Shown here: positions 21,131 through 38,084 of the stretch, one piece after another | How positions within the stretch are numbered: the first letter of the stretch is position 1 | How the letters are laid out: the number at the start of each line of letters is the position of its first letter | Assembly (NCBI RefSeq): GCF_008831285.2 | Contig: NC_045142.1 | Coordinates: forward strand, 22,939,300-23,003,299 | Direction: 5' to 3' | Origin: Nymphaea colorata | Lineage: Eukaryota; Streptophyta; Magnoliopsida; Nymphaeales; Nymphaeaceae | DNA length: 64,000 nucleotides | Position numbers and translations under genes: made by a program | Notes under the pieces: model-generated | Databases searched by the model: none | What the model saw: only the letters and a program-made list of their open reading frames with translations | What the model was told of the DNA's origin: nothing

Positions 21131-23598
21131 TGCATTAAATTGGCGCCTGCCATTTAATAACTTGGTTCTAATCTCCGCGGGACTTTCTCGTTCTAATAAT
21201 TTTTAAGTGACATGGAAAAACTGCCACATCGTGTCAACATGTCGACATATGGGTATGGGGGTACACTTGGACATGGCTTTTAAAAAACATTATTTTTTGC
21301 ATTTGCGATATTTATTTTAAAGTTTTGCATATTATTTTTTCATTATTAATCGTCTAAAATATATTTTTCACATGTTTTTTACACTTTTCCAACGTGTTTT
21401 GTCTGAATTTGCATATTTTTAGTGGAATTTGGCACACACATATATATATATATATATATGTGTGTGTATTATATTTTGTCGTATCCCCATAACCATTTAT
21501 TTTAAAATTATTGTGTTTGTGTCTGTTCCTCCATACCTCTATTTATACCCATACTCGCATTTGTGTGACCTAAAATTAGCCATACTGACCTAAAAAAATA
21601 GTTTTTGCTATGAGCTAGCTAGCTTGTACAACCTTGGCTCTGTCATGTAATAATTCTTGATTAAAAAAAAAATCTCATAAATGTGTTTGCATATATGAAA
21701 ATGCAATGTGAACACAAAGATTTAATTGCACTCTTAATAGCGTTAAAACAACATAGTTGACATTATACTTGTGCCAAGTTAAGGCTTGTGTTGACACGGC
21801 GCTTGTGTAATGCTCCAAAAAATTTAGTCTCGTATTTAAGAATGTGAAAGATTTTGAGGAAATTATAAGAGAGGTTGTTAAATTTACTTGGTTGTCCTTA
21901 TTCCTATTTTTTTCGGGTTGAATCCGAAACCATTACAGAGCAGGTTGGGATTCATCGGACCAGTAATTTGAGTTCGGTTTAAGAGTGGATTGGGTCCTGA
22001 CAAGTGATATCAGAGCACAACTCAATACTCAGACCTATGTACTTTAAAGGGGTGGATTAAAACACATCAAAAGTTTAGTCTTGTATTTAAGATTGTGAGA
22101 CATTTTGAGAAACTTGTAAATGACATTGTTAAAGTGGTTGCTTGTCCTAGTTCTTACCTTTTCCAGGTTGAGACAAAAAACTTTTAAGAGGTGGGTGGGG
22201 ATCCACTCAACCAATAATATGAGCCCAATATGGGAGTGGACTGGATCGTGACAGATTGTGATCTAATAACTCTTGGTTGTAGACACATCAAAGAGTTATT
22301 AGTCCCTGGAAATCAACAGCTCATTTGATGAGGCTTGTCAATGATTGATCATAAGTTTGTCTATATGTCGGTCTTTAATAGAATCTGGACCGGAGGAGCC
22401 AATATCTTACATGAATTAGGTTACATGTTAGGCGCCTAACACATAATTGTATGTTAGGAGCAATGTCACAAAAAATGCGTCTTACTGGAAAAAAACACTA
22501 TTAAACGTGAAAAAAAAACACATTTTTTTTAAATAAATGCCAAAAAATAAAAAAAAAAGTGAAAAAATGTGTATTCTATGCATATAATATGCATTTTTTC
22601 GTATTTTTATTTTTTATAATTTTAAGATTTATTACATGTTTTAATTTTAAAAAAAATTGCCGATATTTTCTCATTTTATTGTCGAGATATACAGCTTTGT
22701 CGTATTATATCAGAGAAATTTCTCGCCATATAATACCCATACACTTTTTTTTTGTGACAATGGTTAGGAGTTAAAAATGACCCTGGAAGACAAGAATGTG
22801 ATAATGGACGGATCATCATTAAGATAATTTCTAATGCAACTCTGCTGGAGATTGGTCACCCTACCCTTAAAGATCTCGAGGATTTTCATCATTTGGATAG
22901 CAAATATATATCACATTTTTTTCATCACGCAGAACTGTACTGACACAATATTCGCGTCACTAAAAGCAACTATGCCTAGAACCACTCGTACTACCTTCTA
23001 TGACATGTTTTTAGATCATTTCTCACACTCGTTTATGTCAGTAATGATGTCCCTTCATAGACCCATGCGCATTTCATTGGCATCACTTTCATTGAGGTCT
23101 TGTATCGAGCTACTAGTTGCGTTTGTGAAAGCGTTGGCTGTCTTTCAAAACTGGTTACGTGCACACCTCTGATCTAATGACTAAAATATTTTCAAAAAAA
23201 AAAAAAAAAAGAAGATTTTTATAAAGACAAAAAAAAAGAAGAAGAAGATTTTTATAAAGACAAAAAAAAAGAATTATAAAAGTTTTAAACATCTAAAATG
23301 TAAATACTTTATACAAAAAATTAAAATGTCCCAAACTCCTTTCTTTGTTTTTTAAAATGCATATTTGTTGTGTGTGCAGAGGTGTGCACGCAACTCAATC
23401 TCAAACCCTTAGTTTTTCTGGCGCCACACTTTACTTTTTGGTGCTCCTAAGTATAAAATATTGTTTTCTTGTGGAGGAGAACATGGGTTACGTGGAGTCT
23501 CACCAACTCTGACTTCAAGTTGAACTTCTTTTATTCTCTTTTTTTTTTTTTGTTTTTTGTTCTTCCTTTGACAACATACTTCTTGATTTTTTTTTTAT

Positions 23599-23634
<36 letters not shown>

Positions 23635-23665
23635 CTTTGACTACATACTTTTTGAATTTTATATA

Positions 23666-23696
<31 letters not shown>

Positions 23697-23861
23697 GAAT
23701 GAATCCCCTGTTACTTGACAAGTTGATGATTTGATCATAAGGAGAGAGAGAGAAATGTGTACATTGGCAACAACCAAAGAGACTTAGCAATCACCAAAGC
23801 CATAAAGCCATGCAACAACAGGAACCCAACAAAAGACAAAACAACCAAACACAGACATTGA
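21131..23861. other. Intergenic; degenerate LTR-like tandem and microsatellites
   Basis: At about 21831-22045 and 22072-22265 a segment of roughly 200 bp is present twice. Each copy runs from a GTATTTAAGA.TGTGA start to a GTGACAG/GTGATATCAGAGCA-like end; the first resembles a tRNA-Met primer-binding site, so these may be LTR-edge fragments. An AT microsatellite is at 21437-21460 and GA repeats are at 23601-23630 and 23667-23692. The 22834-23172 open frame shows no known domain. The last 200 bp are probably MYB 3' UTR. Confidence 0.4.
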
Positions 23862-24935
23862 TCACAACATCTTCCCCATGTGATCCTCCTCCTCCTCTGG
23901 TGCAAAAAGCCAAGCTGCCATGGATTCTTGCTGCTGTTCACAGCAGCAAGAATCCATCACCTTCTGCACGCACTCTCCTTCTCCCTCATTCTCCCACAGC
24001 CATGAAAGCATCTCCTCCGCACATCCCTCCCTCAGTTTCTCCTCCAAGCTCCCCCAGTCGAAATCCAGGTAATCCTCCACTCTGAACGGCTTCTCTACCT
24101 CCTCTGCAAGCCACTCTAGGGGAGGGCTGAGTTGGTCATGATCCTTTCTCTCACTACTTGCCCCACTGATCTCCCCTTCCTGAGCAACACCAGACTGGTC
24201 AACGCTCATCTCACTGTGATCAAGCACAGCTTCCAGTTCCCCACTTTCTCTCTCTTGGTTCACATCAAGCACCCAACTCCCCTCCTCCTGGCTCAAACCC
24301 AGCAGCTCACATGACTCCCCATCATTGATGAAGAACCCATTCTCCCTCTCCTGTTGCACACCCAGAACCCCACTTTCTCCCTCCAGATCCAGCTCCAAAA
24401 TGTCATCAATTCCTGCAGCCCCCACTTCATCTGTGAACTGCCCACTGCTTTCTCTCTCTTGCTGCTGCACACCCAGTGCTGGAACCTCAGTCCCTCTCAT
24501 CCCTTCCTTTCCAAGACACCCACTTTCTCTCTCCTCAGCGGCGCCATTGATGACCGTGGCCCTCCCTTCGCTTTCAGGCCTGTTCTTGAAGGTTCTCTCC
24601 CCATTAACTCCCACCCTTTCATTGATGGACATGGTCTTTAATACAGTGCCTGCACCTTCCTCATTTCTCTCTTGGTCCTCATCAGTGGGCCTCTTTATAG
24701 AAGACCTGCCATTCTTGTTGAGCCTCCTCCTTGGAGTGGTGCCTATAATGAGAGGGAACCCATCTTTCCCCCTCCTGTAGCTGTTGATCTTTCTGCTTAA
24801 GTGAGAATTCCAGTAGTTTTTTATCTCATTGTCCGTCCTCCCGGGCAGATACCCGGCTATCAAAGACCACCTGCATCACAATACGCTCATCAGTCGGTAC
24901 TCTTCAAGAACACATGCATATGCATGTGCAACATG

Positions 24936-24975
<40 letters not shown>

Positions 24976-25824
24976 CACCGACACACGGACCCCTTAACTT
25001 TTTGCTAAAAAAATATTTTAAATAAAATATAAACTTCTTAATATATTTTATTAGAACAAGCTGTTTTTATGAAAAATATGTTTTTTTTTTACTATCAGAA
25101 TGTTGATGCTATGGGAGTAAATTCATTTTTTCTTAGTATAAAAACACTATTTAAGTCTAACAAATGATCTATCTTTTGCACCAACCTATTCTTAAGATCA
25201 TATCAATAAAGTTATATTACAAAAAAAAAAGACATTTTAACTTGAAAATTAAAGCGTAAGTGTTTGGTTTTTACCAATTTCCATGCACACAAACACATAC
25301 ATATGTGTGTGTGTAATTGCAAAAGTGAAGTGCATTTTAGACAACTAAAAGCATCAGAGGTCAAGTCCAAATCGGATTTGTGGAATTGAAAATGACAAAC
25401 CCTTCAAAATAGATTGAACCCATTTATAAAACTCACCTATATTTGTACCCCTTTTTGTTGGCCTTTTGGTCCCTACAAGGTACATGGTCACTCACTCGAA
25501 GATTTGACACGACAGATAAATTTAAACTCATAGCATATATATATATATATATAGAAACAATTATGTGCTTTAAGCAATGATTTACCGTGATTTTAGCAAA
25601 AAAATTTTAGCAGATTTAAATCTTTATATATATAATATATGAAAATTGAAATCAACTAACTACCTTTATGCATGGTTGGATTTTTTCATTTTTATTTTTT
25701 TGTCAATAAAACCATAACAAAAGGAAAATCATGGCTAAGTAGCTGACCATTGTCAAATCCAACGCACCGGTTTTTAGTAACACAAAATTAAAAAAAAAAA
25801 AAAAGAACAACCGGCCAGGACTGA

Positions 25825-25855
<31 letters not shown>

Positions 25856-27908
25856 CCCCAAGCACATTAAATATTCCAGACTTGGCTTCGCAATGGTGTT
25901 AAGTGAGACAAAAGTGTGCTGAGCTGAGCAACAACCAACAAGTTCTAGTTTGACCGACTGATGAGTTTATGGTGCTCTCTTTTAGCAAACACTTTATTGT
26001 TTGTCAGATATGTAATCTTGATACTTACGTGTCTTTCTTCTGAAAATTGTCAAAATCATGAGGTTCATGTGACACCTAAAATTGATTAATAAAAAACCCA
26101 ATTTTTTAGTCACATATAGACACATGCACCCTTCGCTCCACGCTAATACCAGTTTAAATTTCTGCTTTCAACTTAGAGAGAGAAAATTTCGTCACTTCTA
26201 GTGAAATTAAATAAATGCAATTTACTCATTAAGTTTCGCCTTAGGCCTCAAATTTATTTTTTTCAGTTCATTCTTGTAAGTTTTCAGCTCAAAAACATTT
26301 TTTTGTTTTTGTTTTCCTTTTTAATGAATGAGAAATCAGTAGCGATTAGAGTTCCAAGAAAGCCTATAGAGCAGAGACTTTATATAAGAATGTTGTACTT
26401 GGTTCATTTAATATATCAAATATATCTTGCTTGTCATTATAGTCAGATAAAATGAAAGAGAAGTATAACGCCTTGGGTAGGTAAAAAGAAGAGACAAAAG
26501 CGACTCCAAAAAAGTAAAAAAGCAAAAAGAAAAGACCCATAACAAATATATATCAACAACTCACCATGACCATATTTCTTGAAACTTTTTTGTTGGACTT
26601 ATTGGTGCAACTCATTTAATTTCCCTTTCTTCTTTTCTAGAATTTTCATTTTAATGAGTTGAGGCTGCTTAGTTTCAAGATTTATATCTTGTTTCATGAA
26701 GTTGGGATCTAGAAAACTTGTCTTCCTTTGCATATGAGAATTTTTAATGAAATAAAAAAGCCATTAATGTGGGCTAGCTCCTACAGCACAGAAAGAAATC
26801 TGTCAGAAAAATCTTTCAGTAACCAAAATGACAAAGGCACGAAATAAAAACTTGTATGTCTAGAATTATGTCTTTCAAGTGATCAAAACATTTAGAAAGA
26901 CAACTCAGTAAAATTCCCTCTCTCTCTCATTCTACATCTCTCTCTTTCCTTCTCTGTCAGCACTGTTATAAACCCATTGATATTGGGGGCAAACTAGAGA
27001 TGTTCCCAAGACTTAAGAACATTTTCTTTGGGGTTTAGTTTCTTGGCAAGAGGCATACTTATGAAGAAATATGGTACCTGTTGCCCAAGGAGCCATGAAG
27101 CTTGATGATGATCTCTTCTTCCTCTGGAGAGATGTTCCCTCTCTTCAGATCAGATCTCAAGTAATTGATCCATCTCAGTCTGCAACTCTTCCCACACCTC
27201 AACAATCCTTCAAGTGTATAAAAAACATATGCAGAAGGGACACAAAATTTCAGTACAGGAAACAAACTGTTTCTAACGCTCCCAATGAAACATCTGCAGA
27301 CTCTTTCAACAGTAGTTGAGTAGTTTATTGAGAGGTTTTGCTAAGCCTGAATATTAATGCTGAGCAGAAAAAAAAAAAACTTGCTTTGTAAATTAATAGT
27401 GCATTTAAAGTAATATTAAGACAAGAAAAGCTGTTTATTAAAATCTGGGTAGTTTGATATTGTTTTCATTCACAAACACAGAGAAAATATTAAATTTCCG
27501 AGTAACATTAAGGCGAAAACAGTCCATTTTTAAGTAAAATTCAAGGTAAGAAAAACTTCTTTTTAAGGAAAATGTGTATATGGGCATATTTCGATTGCAC
27601 ATCTACACAAACACAAACAATGCCAACTTAATAAAACATTCCGATGAAGAATTTTCAGAATGACAGTAAAAAAAAAGGGAAAATCAAAATGGGATGAGTT
27701 TTCGTCGGTCGAAGTATCTTTTCCTGGTTCTGAGATGCGAAATCCAACAACAGTTAGCAGAGAGCATCTCCTGACCTGCATTCTTGGGCAACGTTCTCCA
27801 AGATCCTTCTCCATTCTGCTGAATATACTTCGTCAACATCTCGTCTTCCTCAGCCGTCCACCTCCCCTTCTTCAGACCAACTTTCTCACAGCAAGGAGCT
27901 CTCCCCAT
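23862..27908 (-). CDS. R2R3-MYB transcription factor, subgroup 7 (flavonol regulator) type
   Basis: DNA-binding activator expected in the nucleus; closest in layout to MYB11/MYB12/MYB111, which switch on chalcone synthase, flavanone hydroxylase and flavonol synthase. Exons are 27776-27908, 27078-27207 (130 bp, the standard MYB middle exon) and 23862-24870, giving 423 residues. It starts [23 protein letters not shown]2 has W residues in GRW, GSW and LRW; R3 starts at I/L where the first W is usually replaced and ends [14 protein letters not shown]. No bHLH-interaction motif is evident, as expected for this group. After R3 comes GRSSIKRP, resembling the subgroup-7 GRTxRSxMK motif, and the C-terminus has AAWLF near the SG7 WLL motif. 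The middle holds repeated QERESG-like acidic segments. Intron 2 is 2.2 kb and holds no gene. Subgroup assignment is by motif reading only. Confidence 0.9.
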
Positions 27909-31624
<3,716 letters not shown>

Positions 31625-31790
31625 CAATGTTATTGAGGTCGGCCTGAATCCGCCGATTTGAATCGAATCGGCTCCTTTGCCGATTCGATGCAGTGGCTGA
31701 ATCGGTGAACTCTTAAAATTGGGCGATTTGTTAGTGACTCGGCAGAATCATGGGTGAATCAGGCGATTCAATGTGAATCGCCTGATAAAG
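31625..31790. mobile_element. Truncated hAT-like element with GATTCGG words
   Basis: Begins CAATGTTATT, the same terminus as the element at 59098-59794, followed by a GTCGGCCTGA motif and many copies of CCGATTC/GAATCGG in both orientations. I could not find the matching ATAACATTG end, so the right boundary is approximate. No coding capacity. Confidence 0.5.
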
Positions 31791-33411
31791 GAAATCATGC
31801 ATGCTTGCACAACTGCATATTAATTCTTATATTTTTTTTTCCTTCATATTAATTCTTTTTCTCCTTTTTTCTTCTTCTTGGGCTGCATGCTTGCAGGGCT
31901 TTCATTAATTCTTATATTTAATGCACGGGAATGCATATATATATATATATAATTTGTGTGGTTCACATAAGGTTAATGCATTCATTTTTGTGTTAAAAAC
32001 CTTGAAGAGTCTTGGCAGGCTTTTAGAGCAAATGTATTAGTGATCATTTAAAATTTTAAAATAAATTTTTGGTAACTGCTTATACTGGATGTACGGACCA
32101 TGGAGCTACCATCAAACAAGTGTGTTAAATATCTTATTTCATTTGGTCATTAATGACTATAATTTAATCTTTTTATGACCTTTCATTTTTTCTCAAAACG
32201 GTAAATCTTGTATGTTAATTTTTATAAATTTTTTTTATTACTTTTGATTTTTAATATTTTTCAAATTTTAAGTATTAAGTATAAAAAAAAATAGTTTTCA
32301 CAAAAACCAATTCTTTTAAGTATTAAGTATGCCATCCAAACTTTGCCTTAATATTTTTTTTTTCTTTTTTCTTTGTGCTTGAAAAGTAGTTGAACTTTGA
32401 CTAGTGGTTATAGGCAGCTATTTGAAAACTTACTTTTATTGTACCTGACCAGACAAATTATTAACTTGCAACTTGCATGCATTAAAAAAGAGAGTTTGTA
32501 GATTAAAAAAATTGAAAAGCATGCAGCAGCAAACCTCTAAATAGATAAACTTGACTATGTGTAGAAACAGGGATTCTACATTTCAGATTTTCCTAGGAAA
32601 AAAGGCGTTTGGAACCTGCATTCTCGGTACATATGATCTGATTCCCCTCCTTGATCGATCCAGAACGTAAAATCCTCATGTTTGAAGGTCTCAAACACTT
32701 TTTTTTTTTTTGCAAGAAAAATGAGGAACAATTGAGTTGTAATAAATGTGTAAATTTCTAAAATAATTTTGAAAAAATCCAGCGTATGCTATTACTTCAA
32801 TGGCCAATTAGTGGGGAAAAGGTTAGCCTTACGGCTCCAACTTTTCCCTGGAAAACTTTTCCGGTTGTAAAACAGAAAAGTTTTACAGTAACTTTTGTCG
32901 TGGCAAGAGATATCCCCACCTTCCCTTCAAGGCAGGACTTTTTTCTCCCATAATTAGGAAACTTTTGCTAATTCAATCACATCCGTTCTTTATCGAATGC
33001 CAATCCAATCTTATCCTGTGGTTCCTGTTCACTTGTCATCTTTTATCCACTCAAAATTAGTGATTTTACACTTTTTACAGGATTTTTTTTCACCCAAACT
33101 GGAAAGAGATGATAAGTGAATGTAAAAATGTAAAATATGTAAAAGGAAGCGTATTTAATGAAAGTAAAACTGTAACTAAATTTGGAACACTCCCTAGCTA
33201 TGTTGATGGGTTTTGGTACAGGCGCTAGGGGTATAATATAACTGGTTGAGTCATCGGATCGATTTTCACCGGTACCATTCCTTTTGAACACAACACTCTA
33301 GTTGAGTGAGTGTGTTGAAAGTCCGCTTAGCTCTGTAAGCCGTCTTAGACCCCAGATGTGGGAGAAAAGGGAGAGTACTTTGTCTCTTCTTCAGGCGGCT
33401 TTTGCTTACCC
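31791..33411. other. AT-rich intergenic DNA
   Basis: No gene. A TA repeat is at 31935-31951. At 32815-32900 there are repeated AAAACTTTTCC/GGAAAAGTTTT words, probably another fold-back relic. Confidence 0.4.
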
Positions 33412-33414
33412 TTA

Positions 33415-34176
33415 GGCCACGTTTGATGCGCGCAGATATTACTGTGCATGGGATGAAATTTACCGTTTTTGTACGGTTTTTCACAAGCATATCAAACGCA
33501 GGAAATTTTCCTCTGCAAAAACAGTACGATAAGGGTAACTTTACCCCGGAAAAAAGTCGGACCTTCAGAGGTCCGACTTTTTTCCGTGGATTTTTTTCCT
33601 GCCCATTAGGAAGGGCGCTGTGAAAAGCCGAGAGGGAGCGCAAGACCTCTTCCGATGGCAACGCTGGCACTGATGGATGCCAACACCAGCCGCATAAGGA
33701 TAAGGGAGGGTGGAGGGAGGGCCGTATCCACTAATAGTGGAAGGGAGATGAAAGAGGCAAGGGCCACTGCACGGCGGCCCACACTTCACTCATTCTTCCT
33801 CTTCTTCCTCCTCCCCTCTCCTACCATATGCACACTGGAGTTGGGAGAGCTCAACGCAGCCCATTCGGTTGTACTTACCTCCGGCAAGCAGGGATCTGGC
33901 GCAGACGCGTCCCATGACCAGCCATATCCATGGCTTGGCAGCAGTGATGGCGGTGAGTGCGGTGTGGCTGTAAGGGGAGGTGAGGGATGTCCGGCTTCAC
34001 CTTCTCCCCTCACCAAGACGACGAACACTGAATTTTTTACCTCGAAAAAGATTTCCAGGCCATCAAACATGGCCTGAAAATGGAAGAAGGAAACTTTACC
34101 TTAGGTAAACTTACCCTGGATTTTTTCCCTTGAAAAAATCTTCCTTATGAAAAAATCCAGGCCATCAAACGTGGCC
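33415..34176. mobile_element. Tourist/PIF-Harbinger-like MITE
   Basis: 14-bp perfect terminal inverted repeats, GGCCACGTTTGATG at 33415 and its complement ending at 34176, flanked by TTA on both sides (33412-33414 and 34177-34179), the target duplication typical of PIF/Harbinger. The interior is GC-richer, has a hairpin GTCGGACC...GGTCCGAC near 33555-33580, and near 34050-34075 a second, imperfect CCATCAAACATGGCC end. Open frames inside are not recognisable, and at 762 bp it cannot encode a transposase. Confidence 0.82.
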
Positions 34177-34179
34177 TTA

Positions 34180-34611
34180 GGGATGGCAAATGATCGAATT
34201 CGGATCGGATATATCCTTAATCATATCCGCTTTTCGGATATTTACATAATCGAAATTCAAATTTTGAATAAAGAAAAGTAATATCCGAATCCAAATATGA
34301 AATCTGATTTTACCATCTGAATCCGATTCTAATCCAATTTTTATATTTATATCTGAATCCGAATTCGAATTTCGAACCAGATTTTGCCAATTTTCAAAAT
34401 TTAATAGCATTAGATACAAAATATTTGTCTAAAAATGAATATGATCCAAATCTGTATCCTATTCGAATCCGAATTGAACATGATCGGATGCCATTTATTA
34501 AATTTAATCCGATCTTATTTCTGAATCAAATATTAAATTTTTTTTCGTATCCGATTTTTTTTTATTAGTTCAATCGAATATCTGATTCAAATCAGATATA
34601 TTGACATCCCT
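34180..34611. mobile_element. hAT-like MITE with TCCGAAT/GGATAT words
   Basis: Ends are TAGGGATGGCAA and TTGACATCCCTA (one mismatch). The body is made of repeats of ATCCGAAT, GGATAT and GAATCCGA in both orientations. An 8-bp flank, CTTACCC plus one base, occurs at 33405-33412 and 34613-34620, matching 7 of 8. The left flank is separated from the element by the Tourist MITE, which inserted at the TTA formed at its 5' edge. Confidence 0.65.
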
Positions 34612-34620
34612 ACTTACCCA

Positions 34621-36506
34621 TAGGTCTTCACACGTGGCACTCCAGCATGGAAATGAACTTAGAACATGTAAATGATATAAAATGACCAAATAGCCCTCAT
34701 TCGAACTACTTCTTCCTTTATTCAATGAAAGATTCCTTTGTCTTTAAGAGGGGTGTTTGTGTTATTTTACATCTAAAACTTTTTTTTTTTCAGTTAGTAG
34801 ACAGATCTTTGTGAATTTCTTTGTTGGGCACCTATTTGTTAACTTTCAAAAGTTGAAAATGTTAAGCTCATTTATGCAAATTTTTCTAAGTTCATAAAAA
34901 TCCAGTTAATCCATGACAGGAACTGCCCAATGTCACATAAAAAGATTGCTTTGCCAAGAAAATGAACTTAAATTCCACTAGATCATATGGTATGTCACTT
35001 CTTTTTAGTGAATTAATATTTTTTTGAGATTTAGAGGAGGAAATATGAAGGTTGACTTTAGGGTCACGGGCTCCTATTGAAGGGTGTGAATGAAGTGCCC
35101 CTATATGCCTCGTATTTCGATGGGTTACGTAAAAGAAGGGAGATGTTTTTTGTAATTAAAAAAAAAAAAAACATGTCAAGAGACATGTTCTTTGTAATTA
35201 AAAAAAAACATGTCCCTTATAGTCATTTCACTTTTTTTTATTTTCATTTTTATCTCACTCAAAACTTGTTTTTTTCTGTGTGCATGAAAGGTACTTTTGT
35301 TATTAACCATACTGTGCCTGAAATTTTGTGTACCAGTATGGCACATGTAACTCAAAACTTGTCTTTTTCTATATGCATGAAAGATACTTTTGTCATTAAC
35401 CATATATTGCACATGAAATTTTTTGTACTAGTATGACACATATAACCAGCCCTTCATTTTATGTGCTTCTCCCATGCCCATATCAAACAACTTCCTCTGA
35501 AACATGTGAATATATTTTCATGAATATCTAAGTTTTAGTGATGCCCAAAATGAAGACACTAGTGATGTATTGCATAGTTAAAATAACATGTGAATAGAAA
35601 ATGCACAACCCAAACTATTTTGTATCATAACAACATAAAAAAGAGACGTGTTTGTTTTTTGCGTTTTTTCCTGTTTGAGTATTTTTTTCATTTTTCACTT
35701 TTTTAATGTTTTTTTCGGTTTTTTTGTTACCAGATTTTTATTTTCACATTCTTTGCATTAGTGATACATTTTTAATTTTTAAGGGACATCAATATATAAA
35801 TGAGAAAATTTTCTATTGTTCTAAAATTTGCCGAACTATTTCCATTTTTTTAGTAAAAAAATAATTTTGTCATCTTATACATGTACAAAACTTCACAGCT
35901 TAAATTATGAAGCAACTAATGGTTATCAACACCTCAGAGGAAAATAAAATTATTTTCTTAAGTAATCATTATATGAAAGCTACATGATGGAGAGCATTTC
36001 AGAGCATAGGTAAACAAACATCAGACGGAAAGTGATGTTCCGATATTTCCGTGAATTTGCTTTCATAGGAAAGATACATTTGCGTATGAAGCTGCACTTA
36101 ATTTCGATTTATTGTAATGAAATATTTACATCTTTTTACACGTAAAAAAAAAAAATCTTATTTTCGTTTTCCCTTCGTCTTCGAGTTTTACACTAGAGAG
36201 GAAATTACCGCGATAATGTGGCAAGTTAAACTAAGTGTCTGAATCTACCAATCTTATAATTTGTCCAAACAAATATAACGTAGTGAATGTCATTTTAACT
36301 AATCAGCAGAACCCAAAAAACCCTCATATAAGAGAGCTTTCTTTCTACAAAGCACTCGCAAAGCAGGTCTTTATCAGTGAACTTTACAAGTGCTTTGTTC
36401 AAAGCTCTAGGCTTTATGCAAAATCATGACACCATTGAAAGTTGCGAGTTTTCTAACATCATTCTCCGCTTTTCTCATAAGCAATTCTGATGTTCGCTCT
36501 TTCTTA
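34621..36506. other. Intergenic with a 93-bp tandem duplication
   Basis: 35257-35349 and 35350-35442 are two 93-bp tandem units starting ACTCAAAACTTG, about 85-90% alike by eye. Near 35145-35215 is a smaller repeat of TTTGTAATTAAAAAA and ACATGT words. Nothing here looks like a gene. Confidence 0.5.
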
Positions 36507-36861
36507 GGGGTGAACACGAGCGCAGTCGCGCCCGAGTTCATTCAGCTTGAGTTCCGCTTGACTAATGGAACCTCGAAAATAGCTCGACAGAAGCAGCTAG
36601 AGTTTGACTAGGCATGTACGTGTTGAGCTCGAGTTCAACTCGATTAAGGCTTGACAAACTCGTAAATTCATTTGAATATATCGAAAGGCTTGACAAACTC
36701 GATTAAGGCTCGAGCTCGACTCGGCAGTTACGTGTTGAGCTCGAACTCAACTCGATTATTTGAACGAGTCGACTCATGAACTCAAGCTCTACTCATTAAG
36801 CAAATGACTTGGCTGAAACTCGTTCACCAGCCGAGCTTTAATGAGTTGAGCTATTGTTCAC

Positions 36862-36863
<2 letters not shown>
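36507..36863. mobile_element. Non-autonomous element with GAGCTCGAG words
   Basis: Ends GGGGTGAACA and TGTTCACCC form a terminal inverted repeat. The interior consists largely of GAGCTCGA, AACTCGAT and CGAGTCGA repeats in both orientations. The right flank is a TC microsatellite, so a target duplication cannot be judged. A fragment of the family lies at about 18870-18965. Confidence 0.6.
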
Positions 36864-36911
<48 letters not shown>

Positions 36912-36913
36912 CT

Positions 36914-37004
<91 letters not shown>
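36864..37004. repeat. TC/AT compound microsatellite
   Basis: Nearly uninterrupted CT repeat followed by an AT repeat. Similar CT-to-TA transitions occur at about 30403-30501. A further AT tract is at about 37298-37352. Confidence 0.9.
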
Positions 37005-37007
<3 letters not shown>

Positions 37008-37325
37008 GGATGTAACTGTAAGTTCACTCACGTTATGAAGCAACCTGAGAGCAGAAGGGGGAGAGGTTTCGATCGCTCACAAGGGTGGTGGAGTTATCCT
37101 CACTTGCCTGAAAACATAAATATACTAACATCTTCATTAAACACATGGACATTTTAGTGCGATATATCTAATTGTAAAACTTTCAAATGGCTATCATCAA
37201 AGAAGCTCACGTGTTGTGCAATTTAACCAAGTAAAATTGACTTGCAACTTTCGTTGCCTGTATCAAACTACCATTGAAGATTGGAAGAAATCAAATTATA
37301 TATATATATATATATATAGATATAG

Positions 37326-37356
<31 letters not shown>

Positions 37357-38084
37357 GTGTTACTCAACAATCTAACTAAGGTCATCCAATCCAACATGAG
37401 GTGATAAACATTTTAGTTACTTAGTATTAGTTCATGTATTTTTCTCATTGTTTTTCTCTCAAACCTCCATTTGCTTACGATGGATGATCTTAGTTACATG
37501 GCTGTGACACTCTAGAAATTTTTTTTACAAAAATAATTTGAACTAAAACATGATTTATGAAATTGGTAGAAACCAGTTCACTTGGGTATGTGATAAAAAC
37601 CAGACCCATTAGAATTAATTATTAGAGTATTTTTTCTACAGTCTAACCTTATTAATATGATTTTATGAGTGATTTGGTGAGAAACATATTGTTAGTTAAG
37701 TCATTTTTACGTTAATAATGTTTAATAATAAAAAAATCAAAATCTTGATAAGAGGAAAAGATCAATTTTTTTTTTACAAAAATAACTTGAACTAAAACAT
37801 TAACTATTAAGAAGTTCACATTTTGTTAAAACACTATTTAACAAGGTCTGGTTTCTCTCTCTTACCAAAGCGGTAAGTTATTTACCAATTACTATATAAA
37901 TAGAAGTTGGTAAAAACTAGACACGTTGATTTGGTTTTTGAAGTGTGTTTTTTTTTTCAATCTAATCTTATTAAGATGTTTATATTGTATTTAAAATAGT
38001 TTTTAGACAAAAAAGTAAATATATATATATTCGTTCAATGTCAAAATATTTGAGAGTCATTTCTTGAACAAAGAGGGGTATTAA

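Noticed and set aside
22834-23172. 112-codon plus frame
   Set aside because: No domain, AT-rich surroundings and no splice or promoter context; most likely chance.
24325-24780. 151-codon plus-strand frame opposite the MYB third exon
   Set aside because: Antisense shadow of the MYB coding sequence; no motif and Ser/Pro/Leu composition typical of such shadows.
33655-34077. Open frames of 140 and 94 codons
   Set aside because: They lie wholly inside the Tourist-like MITE and show no recognisable domain.
36804-37157. Open frame of Ser/Leu and Tyr/Ile repeats
   Set aside because: Translation of the CT and AT microsatellite only.
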